A stretch of DNA of 64,000 nt from Streptomyces mangrovisoli (GCF_000974985.2 NZ_LAVA02000036.1:61833-125832); one strand, 5' to 3'. Numbered from the stretch's first letter, positions 50,080 through 59,910 are shown. The notes: generated by a model from the letters alone, not told the origin. Program-made: numbers and translations.

Positions 50080-51183
50080 TCACGTCACGCGATGCGCCCG
50101 GTGCCCAGCCGGCTCGGTCGCCGGCGGGGCCGGGGACCGAGCGTTCCGGATGCGGTCGTTGTGCAGGACGACCGCGGCCATGTCGTCGTCGGGGGCCGGC
50201 CCGGTGTGCCGCAGCAACCGGGGGAAGACCACGCGCAGCACGGCCTGCGGGGAGAGGATCCCCCCGCGCACGGCCTCGCCGAGGACCTCCGGCAGGGGAA
50301 AGAACCGGCCATGTGCGTCACGGGCGTCTCCGACACCGTCCGTGTACAGGAACAGCGCCTCGCCGGGCCCGAGTCGGCCGAGCCGCTGCGGTCCGAGCGC
50401 GACGGGAAGCGGGAACGGCCCGAGCGGAGGCAGGGGTTCGGCGCCCTCCAGGGGGCCGACGCGGTCGGGGCCGAGCAGATAGGGCCAGGGGTGGCCGCAG
50501 TTGAGGGCGTACACGTCTCCCTCGGGTCGGATCTCCAGCAGCAGGACGGTGACGAACTCCTCGGCGACGGGGTTCGCCGGGTCCGCGCCGCCCCGCCCCC
50601 CGGGGCCCCTGGCGGGGTGTTCCTCACGGGCGCGTTCGCGCAGGTGGCGGGCGAGCGCGCGGTCGAGCCGGCGCAGTACGCCGCCGAGCGGGGCCTCGTC
50701 GTACGCGGCCTCGCGGAAGCTGCCGAGGACGGCGGCCACGGCGCCGAGGGCGGCGAGCCCGTGTCCGCGGACGTCGCCGATGAGCACCCGCACGCCGTGC
50801 TCGGTGGCGATCGCCTCGTAGAGGTCGCCGCCGACCGAGGCGCCACGCTCGGCGGGCAGCCCGACCGCGGCGACGCTCAGCAGGCCGACCCGCGGCGGCA
50901 GCGGCCGCAGCAGCACGTTCTGGGCGGCGCCCGCGACCCGGCGGGCCTGCCGCAGCTCGCGGACCAGGGCGCGGCGGACATGGCAGATCAGTCCGGTGCC
51001 GACCGCGAGGAGGACGGCACCGGAGACCAGCCGCGCGCCGAGCCCGTCCTCCTGGGCGAGCGGGCAGGTCAGTTTGTAGGTGATCGCCCCGGTCCCCCAC
51101 AGCGCCGGCAGCCCCGTCCCGAGCGCGCGGCGCCAGGGCCGGCGACGGGCCCCGCGGGCCACCGCAATCCTCGTACCGATCAT
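50080..51183 (-). CDS. Membrane PP2C (SpoIIE-type) Ser/Thr phosphatase
   Basis: The 367-aa protein has one or two N-terminal membrane helices (about 24-68) and a SpoIIE-like PP2C domain. The metal-binding Asp residues are in ASVGGDLYEAI, VLIGDVRGHG, LFLYTDGVGDARD and PAPDDDMAAVVLH. Such enzymes dephosphorylate anti-sigma-factor antagonists; partner kinases are not adjacent. A GGGGGG stretch precedes ATG 51183. An ARG-box-like sequence lies 138 bp upstream. Confidence 0.9.
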   Translation of the reverse strand: MIGTRIAVARGARRRPWRRALGTGLPALWGTGAITYKLTCPLAQEDGLGARLVSGAVLLAVGTGLICHVRRALVRELRQARRVAGAAQNVLLRPLPPRVGLLSVAAVGLPAERGASVGGDLYEAIATEHGVRVLIGDVRGHGLAALGAVAAVLGSFREAAYDEAPLGGVLRRLDRALARHLRERAREEHPARGPGGRGGADPANPVAEEFVTVLLLEIRPEGDVYALNCGHPWPYLLGPDRVGPLEGAEPLPPLGPFPLPVALGPQRLGRLGPGEALFLYTDGVGDARDAHGRFFPLPEVLGEAVRGGILSPQAVLRVVFPRLLRHTGPAPDDDMAAVVLHNDRIRNARSPAPPATEPAGHRAHRVT

Positions 51184-51560
51184 GCCGATGGCCCCCCAAG
51201 TAGGCCGTCACAGCGCGGACCGGCCCCGTAAGGCCGGTCCGATTCTGTCCATGCCGCCGACCCGGAGGGGACGGATCCCCCCACCCCCTCACCCGAACGA
51301 GTGAGCACCGTTCGAGGCCGTGCATTTATGCATTTATGCAGGTGAGGCAGGCCCGCCCGGCCGACGGCCGGGACGCCGTCGCCCGGCCGCCACGACGGGA
51401 CCCGGCCGGTACGCCACGACTCGGCCGGTACGCCACGACCGGACTCGGCCGCCACGACACGACTCGGCCGGCTCCGGAAGGTTCCGGGGCCGGCCGAGGC
51501 GGGGTGTGTGGCGCGGCGGGACGCGCCCGGTGGGGCCGGGCGCGGGGTGCCGTGCCGGGG
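51184..51560. other. 377-bp spacer between pheT and the phosphatase gene
   Basis: No gene is seen. Its main feature is the ATGCA-rich sequence at 51321-51340. A GCCACGACNGGACNCGGCCG-like motif recurs imperfectly at about 51391-51475 (CGGCCGNNACGAC units), probably low-complexity drift. Confidence 0.5.
51321..51340. promoter_or_regulatory. ARG-box-like sequence without an arginine gene
   Basis: TGCATTTATGCATTTATGCA consists of overlapping TGCAT/ATGCA half-sites and shares TTATGCA with the boxes before argC and argH. It lies 138 bp upstream of the SpoIIE-type phosphatase start. Confidence 0.4.
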
Positions 51561-54074
51561 TCAGGCGCGCAGGGCCGCTCCCGTGCGCTCACCCGCGAGG
51601 GCGACCGCCGCGTCGCGGGCCGCCGACGCCTCGTCGACCGTCAGGGTGCGGTCGGCGGCGCGGAAGCGCAGCGCGTAGGCGAGGGACTTCTTGCCCTCGC
51701 CGAGCTGGTCGGCGTTGACGTAGACGTCGAACAGCCGGATCGCCTCCAGGAGTTCGCCGGCGCCCTCGCGCAGCGCCGCCTCGACGTCGGCGTGCGGCAC
51801 GGAGTCGTCGACGACCAGCGCCACGTCCTGCGTCGCCACCGGGAAGGAGGAGATGCCGGGCGCCTGCGGCGTGTCGTCGCCGACCCGCTCCAGGACGTCG
51901 AGGTCCACCTCCATCGCCGCCGTGCGCGCGGGCAGCCCGAGGGCCTTCACCACGCGCGGGTGCAGCTCGCCCGCGTGGCCGACGACCCGCTCGGTGCCGT
52001 CGACGACGACCACCAGCTCGGCGCAGCGGCCCGGGTGCCAGGGGCCGTACTGCCCCTTGCGGACGGTCAGTTCGGCACCGGCCTCGGCCGCGACCGTGCG
52101 GGCGGCCTCGACCGCGTCCGCCCAGTCGGCCGGGCGGCCCTTGCCCCACCAGCCGGCCTGCTCGCGGGCGCCCGCGAGGACGACGGCGGCGTGCCGCGGC
52201 TGCTCGGGCAGGGCGGCGTCCAGCTCGGCGATCTCGGCGTCGGTGGGACGCCGGTCCACGGGCGGCCGTACCGCCACCGCGCGCTCCTCGCGCGGGTGGA
52301 AGACGAGCCCGGTCTCGAACAGGGCGAGGTCGTGCGCGCCGCGCCCGTCGTTGCGCCGCAGCGCGCCGAGCAGGCCCGGCAGCAGCGAGGTGCGCAGCGC
52401 GGGCTCCTCGTCGCTGAGCGGGTTGACCAGCTTCACGACCCGGCGGGCCGGGTCGTCCGCGTCGAGCCCGAGCTGCTCGAAGACCTGCTCCGAGACGAAC
52501 GGGTAGTTCGGCGCCTCGACGTAGCCCGCCCCGGCCAGGGCGCGGCCGATCCGGCGGTGCAGCCGCTGACGGGGGGTCAGGCCGCGGCCCGCGGGGGGCT
52601 TGGGCAGCGTGGAGGGCAGGTTCTCGTAGCCCTCCAGCCGGATGACCTCCTCGGCGAGGTCGTTCGGCTCGGTGAGGTCGGGCCGCCAGGACGGGACGGT
52701 GACGATCAGCTCGTCCTGCCCGTAGACGTCGCAGCCGATCTCCTGGAGCCGTCGTACGACCGTCTCGCGGCCGTACTCGACGCCCGCGACCTTGTCCGGG
52801 TGGTCGGCCGGGGCGCTGATGGTGCGCGGCGCGGACGGGGCGATGACCTCGGTGACGCCGGCGTCGGCGGTGCCGCCCGCGAGCAGCACCAGCAGGTCGA
52901 CCGTGCGCTGCGCGGCCGCGGAGGCGGCCAGCGGGTCGACACCGCGCTCGAAGCGGCGGGACGCCTCGGAGGACAGCTTGTGGCGGCGGGCCGTGCGCGC
53001 GATGGACACCGCGTCGAAGTGCGCGGCCTCGATGACGACGTCGGAGGTCGCCTTCTCGAGATCGTCGTGGTCGGCGATCTCGGTGTTGGCGCCGCCCATG
53101 ACGCCCGCGAGGCCGATGGGGCCGCGGTCGTCGGTGATCACCAGGTCCTCGGCGTGCAGCGTGCGCTCGACGCCGTCGAGGGTGACGAGCTTCTCGCCCT
53201 CCTGGGCGCGGCGCACGCCGATGGTGCCCTGGACCAGGCCCCGGTCGTAGGCGTGCAGCGGCTGGCCGAGCTCCATCATCACGTAGTTGGTGATGTCGAC
53301 AGCGAGCGAGATCGGGCGCATCCCGACCTTCTGGAGCCGGCGCTGGAGCCAGATCGGGGAGCGCGCCTCGGGGCCGAGGCCGGTGACCGTGCGGGCGGTG
53401 AAGCGGTCGCAGCCGACCGGCTCGGAGACCTCGACCGGGTAGCCGAAGGCGTTCGGCGCGGGCACGTCGATCAGGGCCGGGTCGCGCAGCGGCAGGCCGT
53501 AGGCGATGCCCGTCTCGCGGGCCACGCCGCGGATGGACAGGCAGTCGCCGCGGTTGGCGGTGACGGCGATGTCGAGGACCTCGTCGACCAGTTCGAGCAG
53601 TTCGACGGCGTCCTTGCCGACCTCGGTCTCCGGCGGCAGCACGATGATGCCCTTGGAGCCGTCGTCGCCCATGCCCAGCTCGTCGGTGGAGCAGATCATG
53701 CCGTGCGAGGTCTTGCCGTACGTCTTGCGCGCGGCGATGGAGAAGCCGCCGGGCAGCGTGGCGCCGGGCAGCACGACGACGACCTTGTCGCCGACGGCGA
53801 AGTTGCGGGCGCCGCAGACGATCTCCTGCGGCTCACCGGTGCCGTTGGCCTGGCCGACGTCGACGGTGCAGAAGCGGATCGGCTTCTTGAAGCCCTCCAG
53901 CTCCTCGATGGTCAGCACCTGGCCGACCACCAGCGGGCCCTTGAGGTCGGCGCCGAGGTGCTCGACGGCCTCGACCTCGAGGCCGGCCGAGATGAGCTTG
54001 GCCTGGACGTCGCGGCCGGTCTCCGTCGCCGGCAGGTCGACGTACTCCCGCAGCCAAGAAAGCGGGACCCGCAT
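51561..54074 (-). CDS. pheT: Phenylalanyl-tRNA synthetase beta subunit
   Basis: The 837-aa protein has the expected domains in order: N-terminal SWLREYVDLP, the OB-fold tRNA-binding domain (VVGQVLTIEELEG, IVCGARNFAVGDKVVVVLPG), B3/4 editing core, B5 (DNA-binding fold) and the C-terminal FDX-ACB domain (SFPVATQDVALVVDD to LAYALRFRAADRTLTVDE). Its ATG shares one base with the pheS stop (TGATG). It forms the alpha2-beta2 enzyme that charges tRNA-Phe; the beta subunit edits misacylated Tyr. Confidence 0.98.
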   Translation of the reverse strand: MRVPLSWLREYVDLPATETGRDVQAKLISAGLEVEAVEHLGADLKGPLVVGQVLTIEELEGFKKPIRFCTVDVGQANGTGEPQEIVCGARNFAVGDKVVVVLPGATLPGGFSIAARKTYGKTSHGMICSTDELGMGDDGSKGIIVLPPETEVGKDAVELLELVDEVLDIAVTANRGDCLSIRGVARETGIAYGLPLRDPALIDVPAPNAFGYPVEVSEPVGCDRFTARTVTGLGPEARSPIWLQRRLQKVGMRPISLAVDITNYVMMELGQPLHAYDRGLVQGTIGVRRAQEGEKLVTLDGVERTLHAEDLVITDDRGPIGLAGVMGGANTEIADHDDLEKATSDVVIEAAHFDAVSIARTARRHKLSSEASRRFERGVDPLAASAAAQRTVDLLVLLAGGTADAGVTEVIAPSAPRTISAPADHPDKVAGVEYGRETVVRRLQEIGCDVYGQDELIVTVPSWRPDLTEPNDLAEEVIRLEGYENLPSTLPKPPAGRGLTPRQRLHRRIGRALAGAGYVEAPNYPFVSEQVFEQLGLDADDPARRVVKLVNPLSDEEPALRTSLLPGLLGALRRNDGRGAHDLALFETGLVFHPREERAVAVRPPVDRRPTDAEIAELDAALPEQPRHAAVVLAGAREQAGWWGKGRPADWADAVEAARTVAAEAGAELTVRKGQYGPWHPGRCAELVVVVDGTERVVGHAGELHPRVVKALGLPARTAAMEVDLDVLERVGDDTPQAPGISSFPVATQDVALVVDDSVPHADVEAALREGAGELLEAIRLFDVYVNADQLGEGKKSLAYALRFRAADRTLTVDEASAARDAAVALAGERTGAALRA

Positions 54075-55195
54075 CAGATCTCCATCCCGAACGGCCGGGT
54101 GAACCGGACGTCACCTTCGACCATGTCTCGCATGTCCTCGACGTTGTGGCGGAACATCGCCAGCCGCTCGATGCCGAAGCCGAAGGCGAACCCGCTGTAC
54201 TTCTCCGGGTCGACGCCGCAGGCGGTCAGCACCTTGGGGTTGACCATCCCGCAGCCGCCCAGCTCGATCCAGCCCTCGGAGGAGCAGGTGCGGCAGGGGC
54301 GGTCGGGGTTGCCGACGGACTCGCCGCGGCAGACGTAGCACACCATGTCCATCTCGGCGGACGGCTCGGTGAAGGGGAAGAAGTTCGGCCGCAGCCGGGT
54401 CTTCATGTCCTCGCCGAACAGGGACTGGACCATGTGGTCCAGGGTGCCCTTGAGGTCCGCCATCGTCAGGCCCTCGTCCACGGCGAGCAGCTCGACCTGG
54501 TGGAAGACGGGGGTGTGGGTGGCGTCCAGCTCGTCGGTGCGGTACACCCGGCCGGGGCAGATCACGTAGACCGGCAGCTCACGTTCGAGCAGCGAGCGGA
54601 TCTGCACGGGCGAGGTGTGGGTGCGCAGCACGACGCCGGAGTCGGCGGTGCCGTCCGGGCCCTCCACGAAGAAGGTGTCCTGCTCGCCGCGGGCCGGGTG
54701 GTCCGGGCCGATGTTCAGGGCGTCGAAGTTGAACCACTCGGCCTCGACCTGGGGGCCCTCGGCGACCTCGTAGCCCATGGCCACGAAGACGTCCTCGATG
54801 CGCTCCGACAGGGTCGTCAGCGGGTGGCGGGCGCCGGCCGGCACGCGGTCGTACGGCAGCGTGACGTCCACCGACTCCTCGACCAGCACGCGCGCGTCGC
54901 GCTCGGCCTCCAGCTCGGTCTGACGGCCGGCGAGCGCCTTGTTGACGGCGCCGCGGGCCTGGCCGACCAGTTTGCCGGCCGCGGCCTTGGCGTGCGGGGG
55001 CAGGGCGCCGATCTCGCGGTTGGCCAGCGACAGCGGGGAGGTGCCGCCGGTGTGGGCGACCTTGGCCTCCTGGAGCGCGTCGAGGGAGTCCGCGGCGGCG
55101 AAGGCGGCGAGCGCCTCGTCCCGCATGCGCTCGATCTCTTCCGGTTTCAACGCCTCTACCTCGACAGGGTCGTACGACTTATTCGGTGCCGACAT
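54074..55195 (-). CDS. pheS: Phenylalanyl-tRNA synthetase alpha subunit
   Basis: The 373-aa catalytic subunit has an N-terminal coiled coil (to about residue 100) and class II motifs: motif 2 in VYRTDELDATHTPVFHQVELL and motif 3 in GFAFGFGIERLAMFRH. PFTEPSAEMD is present. An insert with four Cys (CYVCRG, then CRTCSSEGW) resembles a zinc site and is usual in actinobacterial PheS. GGGAAGAG stands close to the ATG at 55195; a TAGACT at about 55288 may be the -10. I saw no T-box. Confidence 0.98.
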   Translation of the reverse strand: MSAPNKSYDPVEVEALKPEEIERMRDEALAAFAAADSLDALQEAKVAHTGGTSPLSLANREIGALPPHAKAAAGKLVGQARGAVNKALAGRQTELEAERDARVLVEESVDVTLPYDRVPAGARHPLTTLSERIEDVFVAMGYEVAEGPQVEAEWFNFDALNIGPDHPARGEQDTFFVEGPDGTADSGVVLRTHTSPVQIRSLLERELPVYVICPGRVYRTDELDATHTPVFHQVELLAVDEGLTMADLKGTLDHMVQSLFGEDMKTRLRPNFFPFTEPSAEMDMVCYVCRGESVGNPDRPCRTCSSEGWIELGGCGMVNPKVLTACGVDPEKYSGFAFGFGIERLAMFRHNVEDMRDMVEGDVRFTRPFGMEI

Positions 55196-55382
55196 CTCTT
55201 CCCGTGCTTCCGATTGGCTGGCTGAAGGTCCCCGTCACCGGCGCTCGGGCCCGGTCGCGGTGGGACACAAAGGTGCCAAAGGCCGAGTCTAACGGGGTGG
55301 GGGCGGGCGGACGTGCCCGTGGGCCGGACAGCGGGCGGTCCCGCGGTCTCCGGCGTCGCTGGTTCTTGCGCCCGTGAGCGGC

Positions 55383-56564
55383 TCAGGTCAGATAGGCCGG
55401 CGTGCTCACGGGCAACGTAAATCGGAACTCGGCGCCACCGCCGGTGGCGCGGCCGACCGTGATGACTCCGCCGTGGGCCTCGACGATGCCCTTGACGATG
55501 TACAGCCCGAGGCCCGTGCCGCCGCGTTTGCTGCCCCGCCAGAAGCGGGTGAAGACGCGGTTCATGGACTCCTCCGGGATGCCGGCGCCCTCGTCGCTCA
55601 CCGTGACCGACGTGCCGACGTCCTCCCCCTCCCGGGGGGACGGCGCGGGCGTGACGTCTATCGTGACGGTTCCCTCCCCGTGCCGCACCGCATTTTCGAG
55701 CAGGTTGCTGAGTACCTGGTCGATCTTGTCGGGGTCGGCCCAGCACGCGGGCAGCGGCTGCTCGATGCGGAGCAGGAACCGGTCGGCGGGCTGTCCGGCG
55801 GCGACGTAGGCCTGGATGTGGCGCCCCACGGCCGCGCCCATGTCGACGGGCTGGCGGCGCACCTCCAGCCGTCCGCTGTCGATCCGGGAGATGTCGAGCA
55901 GCTCGGCTATCAGCCGGGTGACGCGGTTGGCGTCGGCGTCGACGGTCTCCAGCATCAGCCGCTTCTGGTCGTCGGTGAACCGTTCCCACTTGGCGAGCAG
56001 GGTGGCGGTGAAGCCCTTGACGGAGGTGAGCGGGGAGCGCAGCTCGTGGGCGACGGTGGCGATCAGCTCGGCGTGGCTGCGCTCGGTACGGCGGCGGGCC
56101 TCGGTGTCGCGCAGCGAGACGACGACCCGGCGCACCGGGCCGCCCGCCTCGGCGCGCACGTACCGCGCGGTGACCAGGACCTCGCGGCCGCCGGGCAGCA
56201 GCAGGTTGCGCTCGGGCTGGCGCACCCGTATGCCGAGGCCGCCGTAGGGGTCGGTCAGCTGCCACCAGCGCCGCCCTTCGAGGTCCTCCAGCGGCAGCGC
56301 CGTCTCCAGGCGCTGCCCCAGGGCGTCCTCGGCGGAGCGGCCGGTGATGCGTTCGGCGGCGGCGTTGAAGCAGATCACGCGGCCCTGCTCGTCGGCGACG
56401 ACGAGGCCGTCGGGCAGTTCGTCGGGGTCGATGCCGAGGTCGGCGAGGTCGTCGGTCCGGCGGGGCACCGCGGCGCGGCTCGCGTCCCGCGCCCCCCGCG
56501 CGCTGCTCGTGCCGACACCCATCCCCGTACCCAATCTCTCAGCCGAGGCCCCCGAGCTGGTCAC
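55383..56564 (-). CDS. PAS-domain sensor histidine kinase
   Basis: The protein (about 393 aa from GTG 56564) has a PAS domain (DGLVVADEQGRVICFNAAAERITGRS, about residues 50-160), then HisKA with VAHELRSPLTSVKGFTATLL and HATPase_c with N box SNLLENAVRHGEG, SDEGAGIPEE and GGTGLGLYIVKG. There is no membrane helix, so the signal is cytosolic, and no response regulator is adjacent. The gene starts just after the SpoU stop (56569) and is probably co-transcribed. The start is uncertain; ATG 56522 is an alternative, and a longer start at 56627 would overlap the SpoU gene. Confidence 0.88.
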   Translation of the reverse strand: MTSSGASAERLGTGMGVGTSSARGARDASRAAVPRRTDDLADLGIDPDELPDGLVVADEQGRVICFNAAAERITGRSAEDALGQRLETALPLEDLEGRRWWQLTDPYGGLGIRVRQPERNLLLPGGREVLVTARYVRAEAGGPVRRVVVSLRDTEARRRTERSHAELIATVAHELRSPLTSVKGFTATLLAKWERFTDDQKRLMLETVDADANRVTRLIAELLDISRIDSGRLEVRRQPVDMGAAVGRHIQAYVAAGQPADRFLLRIEQPLPACWADPDKIDQVLSNLLENAVRHGEGTVTIDVTPAPSPREGEDVGTSVTVSDEGAGIPEESMNRVFTRFWRGSKRGGTGLGLYIVKGIVEAHGGVITVGRATGGGAEFRFTLPVSTPAYLT

Positions 56565-56568
56565 CCTA

Positions 56569-57429
<861 letters not shown>

Positions 57430-57474
57430 CCTCTTGCTTTCTGACTTCCAGGAGCTTGCTCAAAGCGCCCCCGA

Positions 57475-57494
57475 AGGGGCGCGGGGAACTGCGC
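57475..57494 (-). repeat. One copy of the dispersed 20-bp repeat
   Basis: AGGGGCGCGGGGAACTGCGC, the reverse complement of the family unit, between the SpoU start and the rplT terminator. Confidence 0.85.
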
Positions 57495-57547
57495 GACCAG
57501 CCACGACGGCCCGGCAGCCGAACACCGACCGGCAGGACCCAAATGGA

Positions 57548-57581
57548 CAGGACCCGCAAGCTCTGAAGCCTGCGGGTCCTG
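57548..57581 (-). terminator. 11-bp perfect hairpin after rplT
   Basis: CAGGACCCGCA (57548-57558) and TGCGGGTCCTG (57571-57581) pair around a 12-nt loop, 28 bp past the rplT stop. It ends the infC operon. Confidence 0.8.
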
Positions 57582-57608
57582 AACATCACGGCCGAAGCCG
57601 GCGCAGCG

Positions 57609-57992
57609 TCACGCGGCCTTCGGCGCGTTGACGTCGCTCGGCAGCGCCTTCTGCGCCACCTCGACCAGCGCGGCGAACGCGTTGGCGTCGTTGACGGCCA
57701 GCTCCGCGAGGATCTTGCGGTCCACCTCGACGTTGGCGGCCTTCAGACCCTGGATGAAGCGGTTGTACGTGATGCCGTTGGCGCGGGCAGCGGCGTTGAT
57801 GCGCTGGATCCACAGCTGACGGAAGTCGCCCTTGCGCTTCTTGCGGTCGTTGTAGTTGTAGACCAGCGAGTGGGTGACCTGCTCCTTGGCCTTGCGGTAC
57901 AGGCGCGAACGCTGACCGCGGTAGCCGGAGGCCGCCTCGAGGATCGCCCGGCGCTTCTTGTGGGCGTTGACTGCCCGCTTGACGCGTGCCAC
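57609..57992 (-). CDS. rplT: 50S ribosomal protein L20
   Basis: The 127-aa protein opens with MARVKRAVNAHKKRRAILEA and continues with YRGQRSRLYRKAKEQVTHSL and RRKRKGDFRQLWIQRINAAARANG-type L20 sequence (DRKKRKGDFRQLWI). It binds 23S rRNA early in 50S assembly and, in several bacteria, represses the infC-rpmI-rplT operon. It is the last gene of that operon here. Confidence 0.98.
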   Translation of the reverse strand: MARVKRAVNAHKKRRAILEAASGYRGQRSRLYRKAKEQVTHSLVYNYNDRKKRKGDFRQLWIQRINAAARANGITYNRFIQGLKAANVEVDRKILAELAVNDANAFAALVEVAQKALPSDVNAPKAA

Positions 57993-58105
57993 TTTTTAAC
58001 TCCTTGTAGCGGGGCCGTGGTTGGACTCACACGGCCCGGAAACGATTGGGTCCCGGTCCTGCTGACGTACGGCGCACGCTGATCCGTGGATCAGGCGCCG
58101 AGGCG

Positions 58106-58300
58106 TCACTTGCCGAGAAGCTTCTTGATCTTCGCGGCGTCGCCCGGGGCCATCTCGGCGTTGCCGGTGAGGCGGCGCGTCACGCGGGACGACTTGTGCT
58201 CGAGCAGGTGGCGCTTGCCGGCGCGCTCGCGGAGCACCTTGCCGGAGCCGGTGATCTTGAAGCGCTTGCTGGCACCGCTGTGCGACTTGTTCTTCGGCAT
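58106..58300 (-). CDS. rpmI: 50S ribosomal protein L35
   Basis: ATG 58300 has GAGATAAC upstream. The 64-aa protein (PKNKSHSGASKRFKITGSGK, then GKRHLLEHKSSRVTRRLTG) is L35. It sits between infC and rplT, 110 bp from each. Confidence 0.98.
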   Translation of the reverse strand: MPKNKSHSGASKRFKITGSGKVLRERAGKRHLLEHKSSRVTRRLTGNAEMAPGDAAKIKKLLGK

Positions 58301-58410
58301 AGCGCCGTTATCTCCTCGTCGGTGGCGCTCCGATGCCCGGTCGCGAAAACCGGGCACGGTGGAGCGTCGCTCTTGTTTCGGTTACATCCTGGGACGGGGC
58401 GTCCCCGGGA

Positions 58411-59085
58411 TCACGCCTCGGCGGGTTCCTCGGCGGGCGCCTCGCTGGGCACCTCGTCAACCTCGGCGGCCTCGGCCTCGGCCTCGGCGGGGTTCTGCGA
58501 CTTGCCGGGGTTGGCCTTCGCTTCCGCCTTGCGGGCTTCCTGCGCCTGCCTGGCCTCGGCCATCGCCTCGGTCTTCTTCTTGTGCGGACCGAGAACCATG
58601 ATCATGTTTCGGCCGTCCTGCTTCGGGTTCGACTCGACGAAACCGAGGTCCTGGACGTCCTCCGCGAGGCGCTGCAGCAGTCGGTAGCCGAGTTCCGGCC
58701 GGGACTGCTCGCGACCACGGAACATGATCGTGATCTTGACCTTGTCGCCCTGCTTGAGGAACCGGACGACGTGACCCTTCTTGGTGTCATAGTCGTGCGG
58801 GTCGATCTTCGGCCGGAGCTTCATCTCCTTGATGACCGTGTGCGCCTGGTTCTTGCGCGCCTCACGGGCCTTCATGGCCGACTCGTACTTGAACTTCCCG
58901 TAGTCCATGAGCTTGCACACGGGCGGACGGGCGTTCGCCGCGACCTCGACCAGGTCCAGGTCGTACTCCTGCGCAAGCTCCAGTGCCTTCGCCAGCGGGA
59001 CGATGCCCACCTGCTCGCCACTGGGACCGACAAGTCGCACCTCGGGAACGCGAATCCGGTCGTTGATGCGGGGCTCGGCGCTGAT
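58411..59085 (-). CDS. infC: Translation initiation factor IF-3, AUC start
   Basis: The only start with a proper ribosome-binding site (GAGGAGG, five bases away) is ATC at 59085, giving ISAEPRINDRIRVPEVRLVG. IF3 genes use rare start codons so that IF3 can reject its own initiation. The 224-aa protein has the N-domain, the linker YGKFKYESAMKAREARKNQ, and the C-domain (KLRPKIDPHDYDTKKGHVVRFL, GYRLLQRLAEDV). It also has a 40-residue Glu/Ala-rich C-terminal tail found in actinobacterial IF3. A structured leader with an intrinsic terminator precedes it. Confidence 0.95.
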   Translation of the reverse strand: MSAEPRINDRIRVPEVRLVGPSGEQVGIVPLAKALELAQEYDLDLVEVAANARPPVCKLMDYGKFKYESAMKAREARKNQAHTVIKEMKLRPKIDPHDYDTKKGHVVRFLKQGDKVKITIMFRGREQSRPELGYRLLQRLAEDVQDLGFVESNPKQDGRNMIMVLGPHKKKTEAMAEARQAQEARKAEAKANPGKSQNPAEAEAEAAEVDEVPSEAPAEEPAEA

Positions 59086-59330
59086 GGATCCTCCTCGGTT
59101 AGCACCACACGGCGGTCTGGCGGACAGCCGCGTATGTCTCTTTTCCGTAGACCTAACCGCGCCGAAGCACAAAAAATGCCCCGGACGATTCGCAGGCGGG
59201 GCTCCAAAAACACTACCGGAGCACCGCCGCGGTATGTCGCGGGGCGCTAATCGGGCGGCTCCATCGTCCGTACGGAACGATGGTGGCCACCTGACCGGGT
59301 GACCTGCCGTCCCGGGGGACGGTCAGGTGG
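59086..59330 (-). promoter_or_regulatory. Structured infC leader with competing stems
   Basis: The leader RNA can form an 11-bp bulged hairpin (59302-59328) or pair 59321-59330 with 59287-59296 (10 bp, perfect). The two are mutually exclusive. A third hairpin lies at 59261-59283. Upstream TTAGCC/TAACCT motifs near 59391-59420 may be the promoter. Confidence 0.6.
59171..59202 (-). terminator. Intrinsic terminator (attenuator) in the infC leader
   Basis: On minus-strand RNA GCCCCG (59202-59197) pairs with CGGGGC (59183-59178) and is followed by AUUUUUU. It lies about 90 nt before the infC start codon. A GCTCC/GGAGC pairing (59201-59205 with 59218-59222) would compete with it. U-runs are rare in this genome. 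Confidence 0.7.
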
Positions 59331-59477
59331 GAGATCGGAGCCTCCACTTGTGGGCCGGGCACAGGAGTGTCCGGCCGGTCGTCACACAAGGTTAGCAGCA
59401 ACGTGGGGGAACGGCTAATCGGTGCCTTCCGGGGCTCGATGCGCAGGCCGTGCGCCCCGGCACCTATCGTGTGGGGC

Positions 59478-59840
59478 ATGAGTGACACCTCCCCCTCCCC
59501 CGAGAACGCCGACTTCGACGCCATGACCCGCGACATCGCCGAGGTCCCTGCGGTCGAGGTGATCGTGACGGTCGCCGTCAACCTGATGAGCGCGGCCGCC
59601 GTGAAGCTCGGGCTGACCGAGGAGGGCGACAAGTACAAGGACCTGGACGAGGCCCGCAAGCTGGTGAGCGCGCTCGCCGGCCTGCTCGACGCGAGCGCGA
59701 CCGAGATCAGCTCCTTCCACGCGGCTCCGCTGCGCGACGGCCTGAAGTCGCTCCAGCTGGCGTTCCGCGAGGCGTCGATCGTCGCGGACGAGCCGGGCCA
59801 GGGCCCGGGCGAGAAGTACACGGGCCCGGTCTACGGCTAG
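59478..59840 (+). CDS. DUF1844 family protein (120 aa)
   Basis: TATCGT (59465-59470) lies seven bases before ATG 59478 and no ribosome-binding site is present, so the mRNA is probably leaderless. The protein (FDAMTRDIAEVPAVEVIVTVAVNLMSAAAVKLGL, DKYKDLDEARKLVSALAGLLDA) is all-helical and matches the DUF1844 family. The gene is a conserved neighbour of infC in actinobacteria; function unknown. Confidence 0.9.
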   Translation: MSDTSPSPENADFDAMTRDIAEVPAVEVIVTVAVNLMSAAAVKLGLTEEGDKYKDLDEARKLVSALAGLLDASATEISSFHAAPLRDGLKSLQLAFREASIVADEPGQGPGEKYTGPVYG

Positions 59841-59853
59841 TACCGGGACCCGG

Positions 59854-59910
59854 TCGTACAGCGGCGCGCCCGGCGTCAGACTCCCCGCTCGTACAGCGGC
59901 GCGCCCGGCG
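59854..59910. repeat. 22-bp direct repeat at the sseB 3' end
   Basis: The sequence at 59854-59875 recurs exactly at 59889-59910. The second copy encodes part of the SseB C-terminus (APLYERG); the first is just downstream of the stop. Confidence 0.8.

Noticed and set aside
55196..55382. T-box or Phe-rich leader peptide before pheS.
   Set aside because: No T-box core sequence and no short frame rich in Phe codons is present in this 187-bp region.
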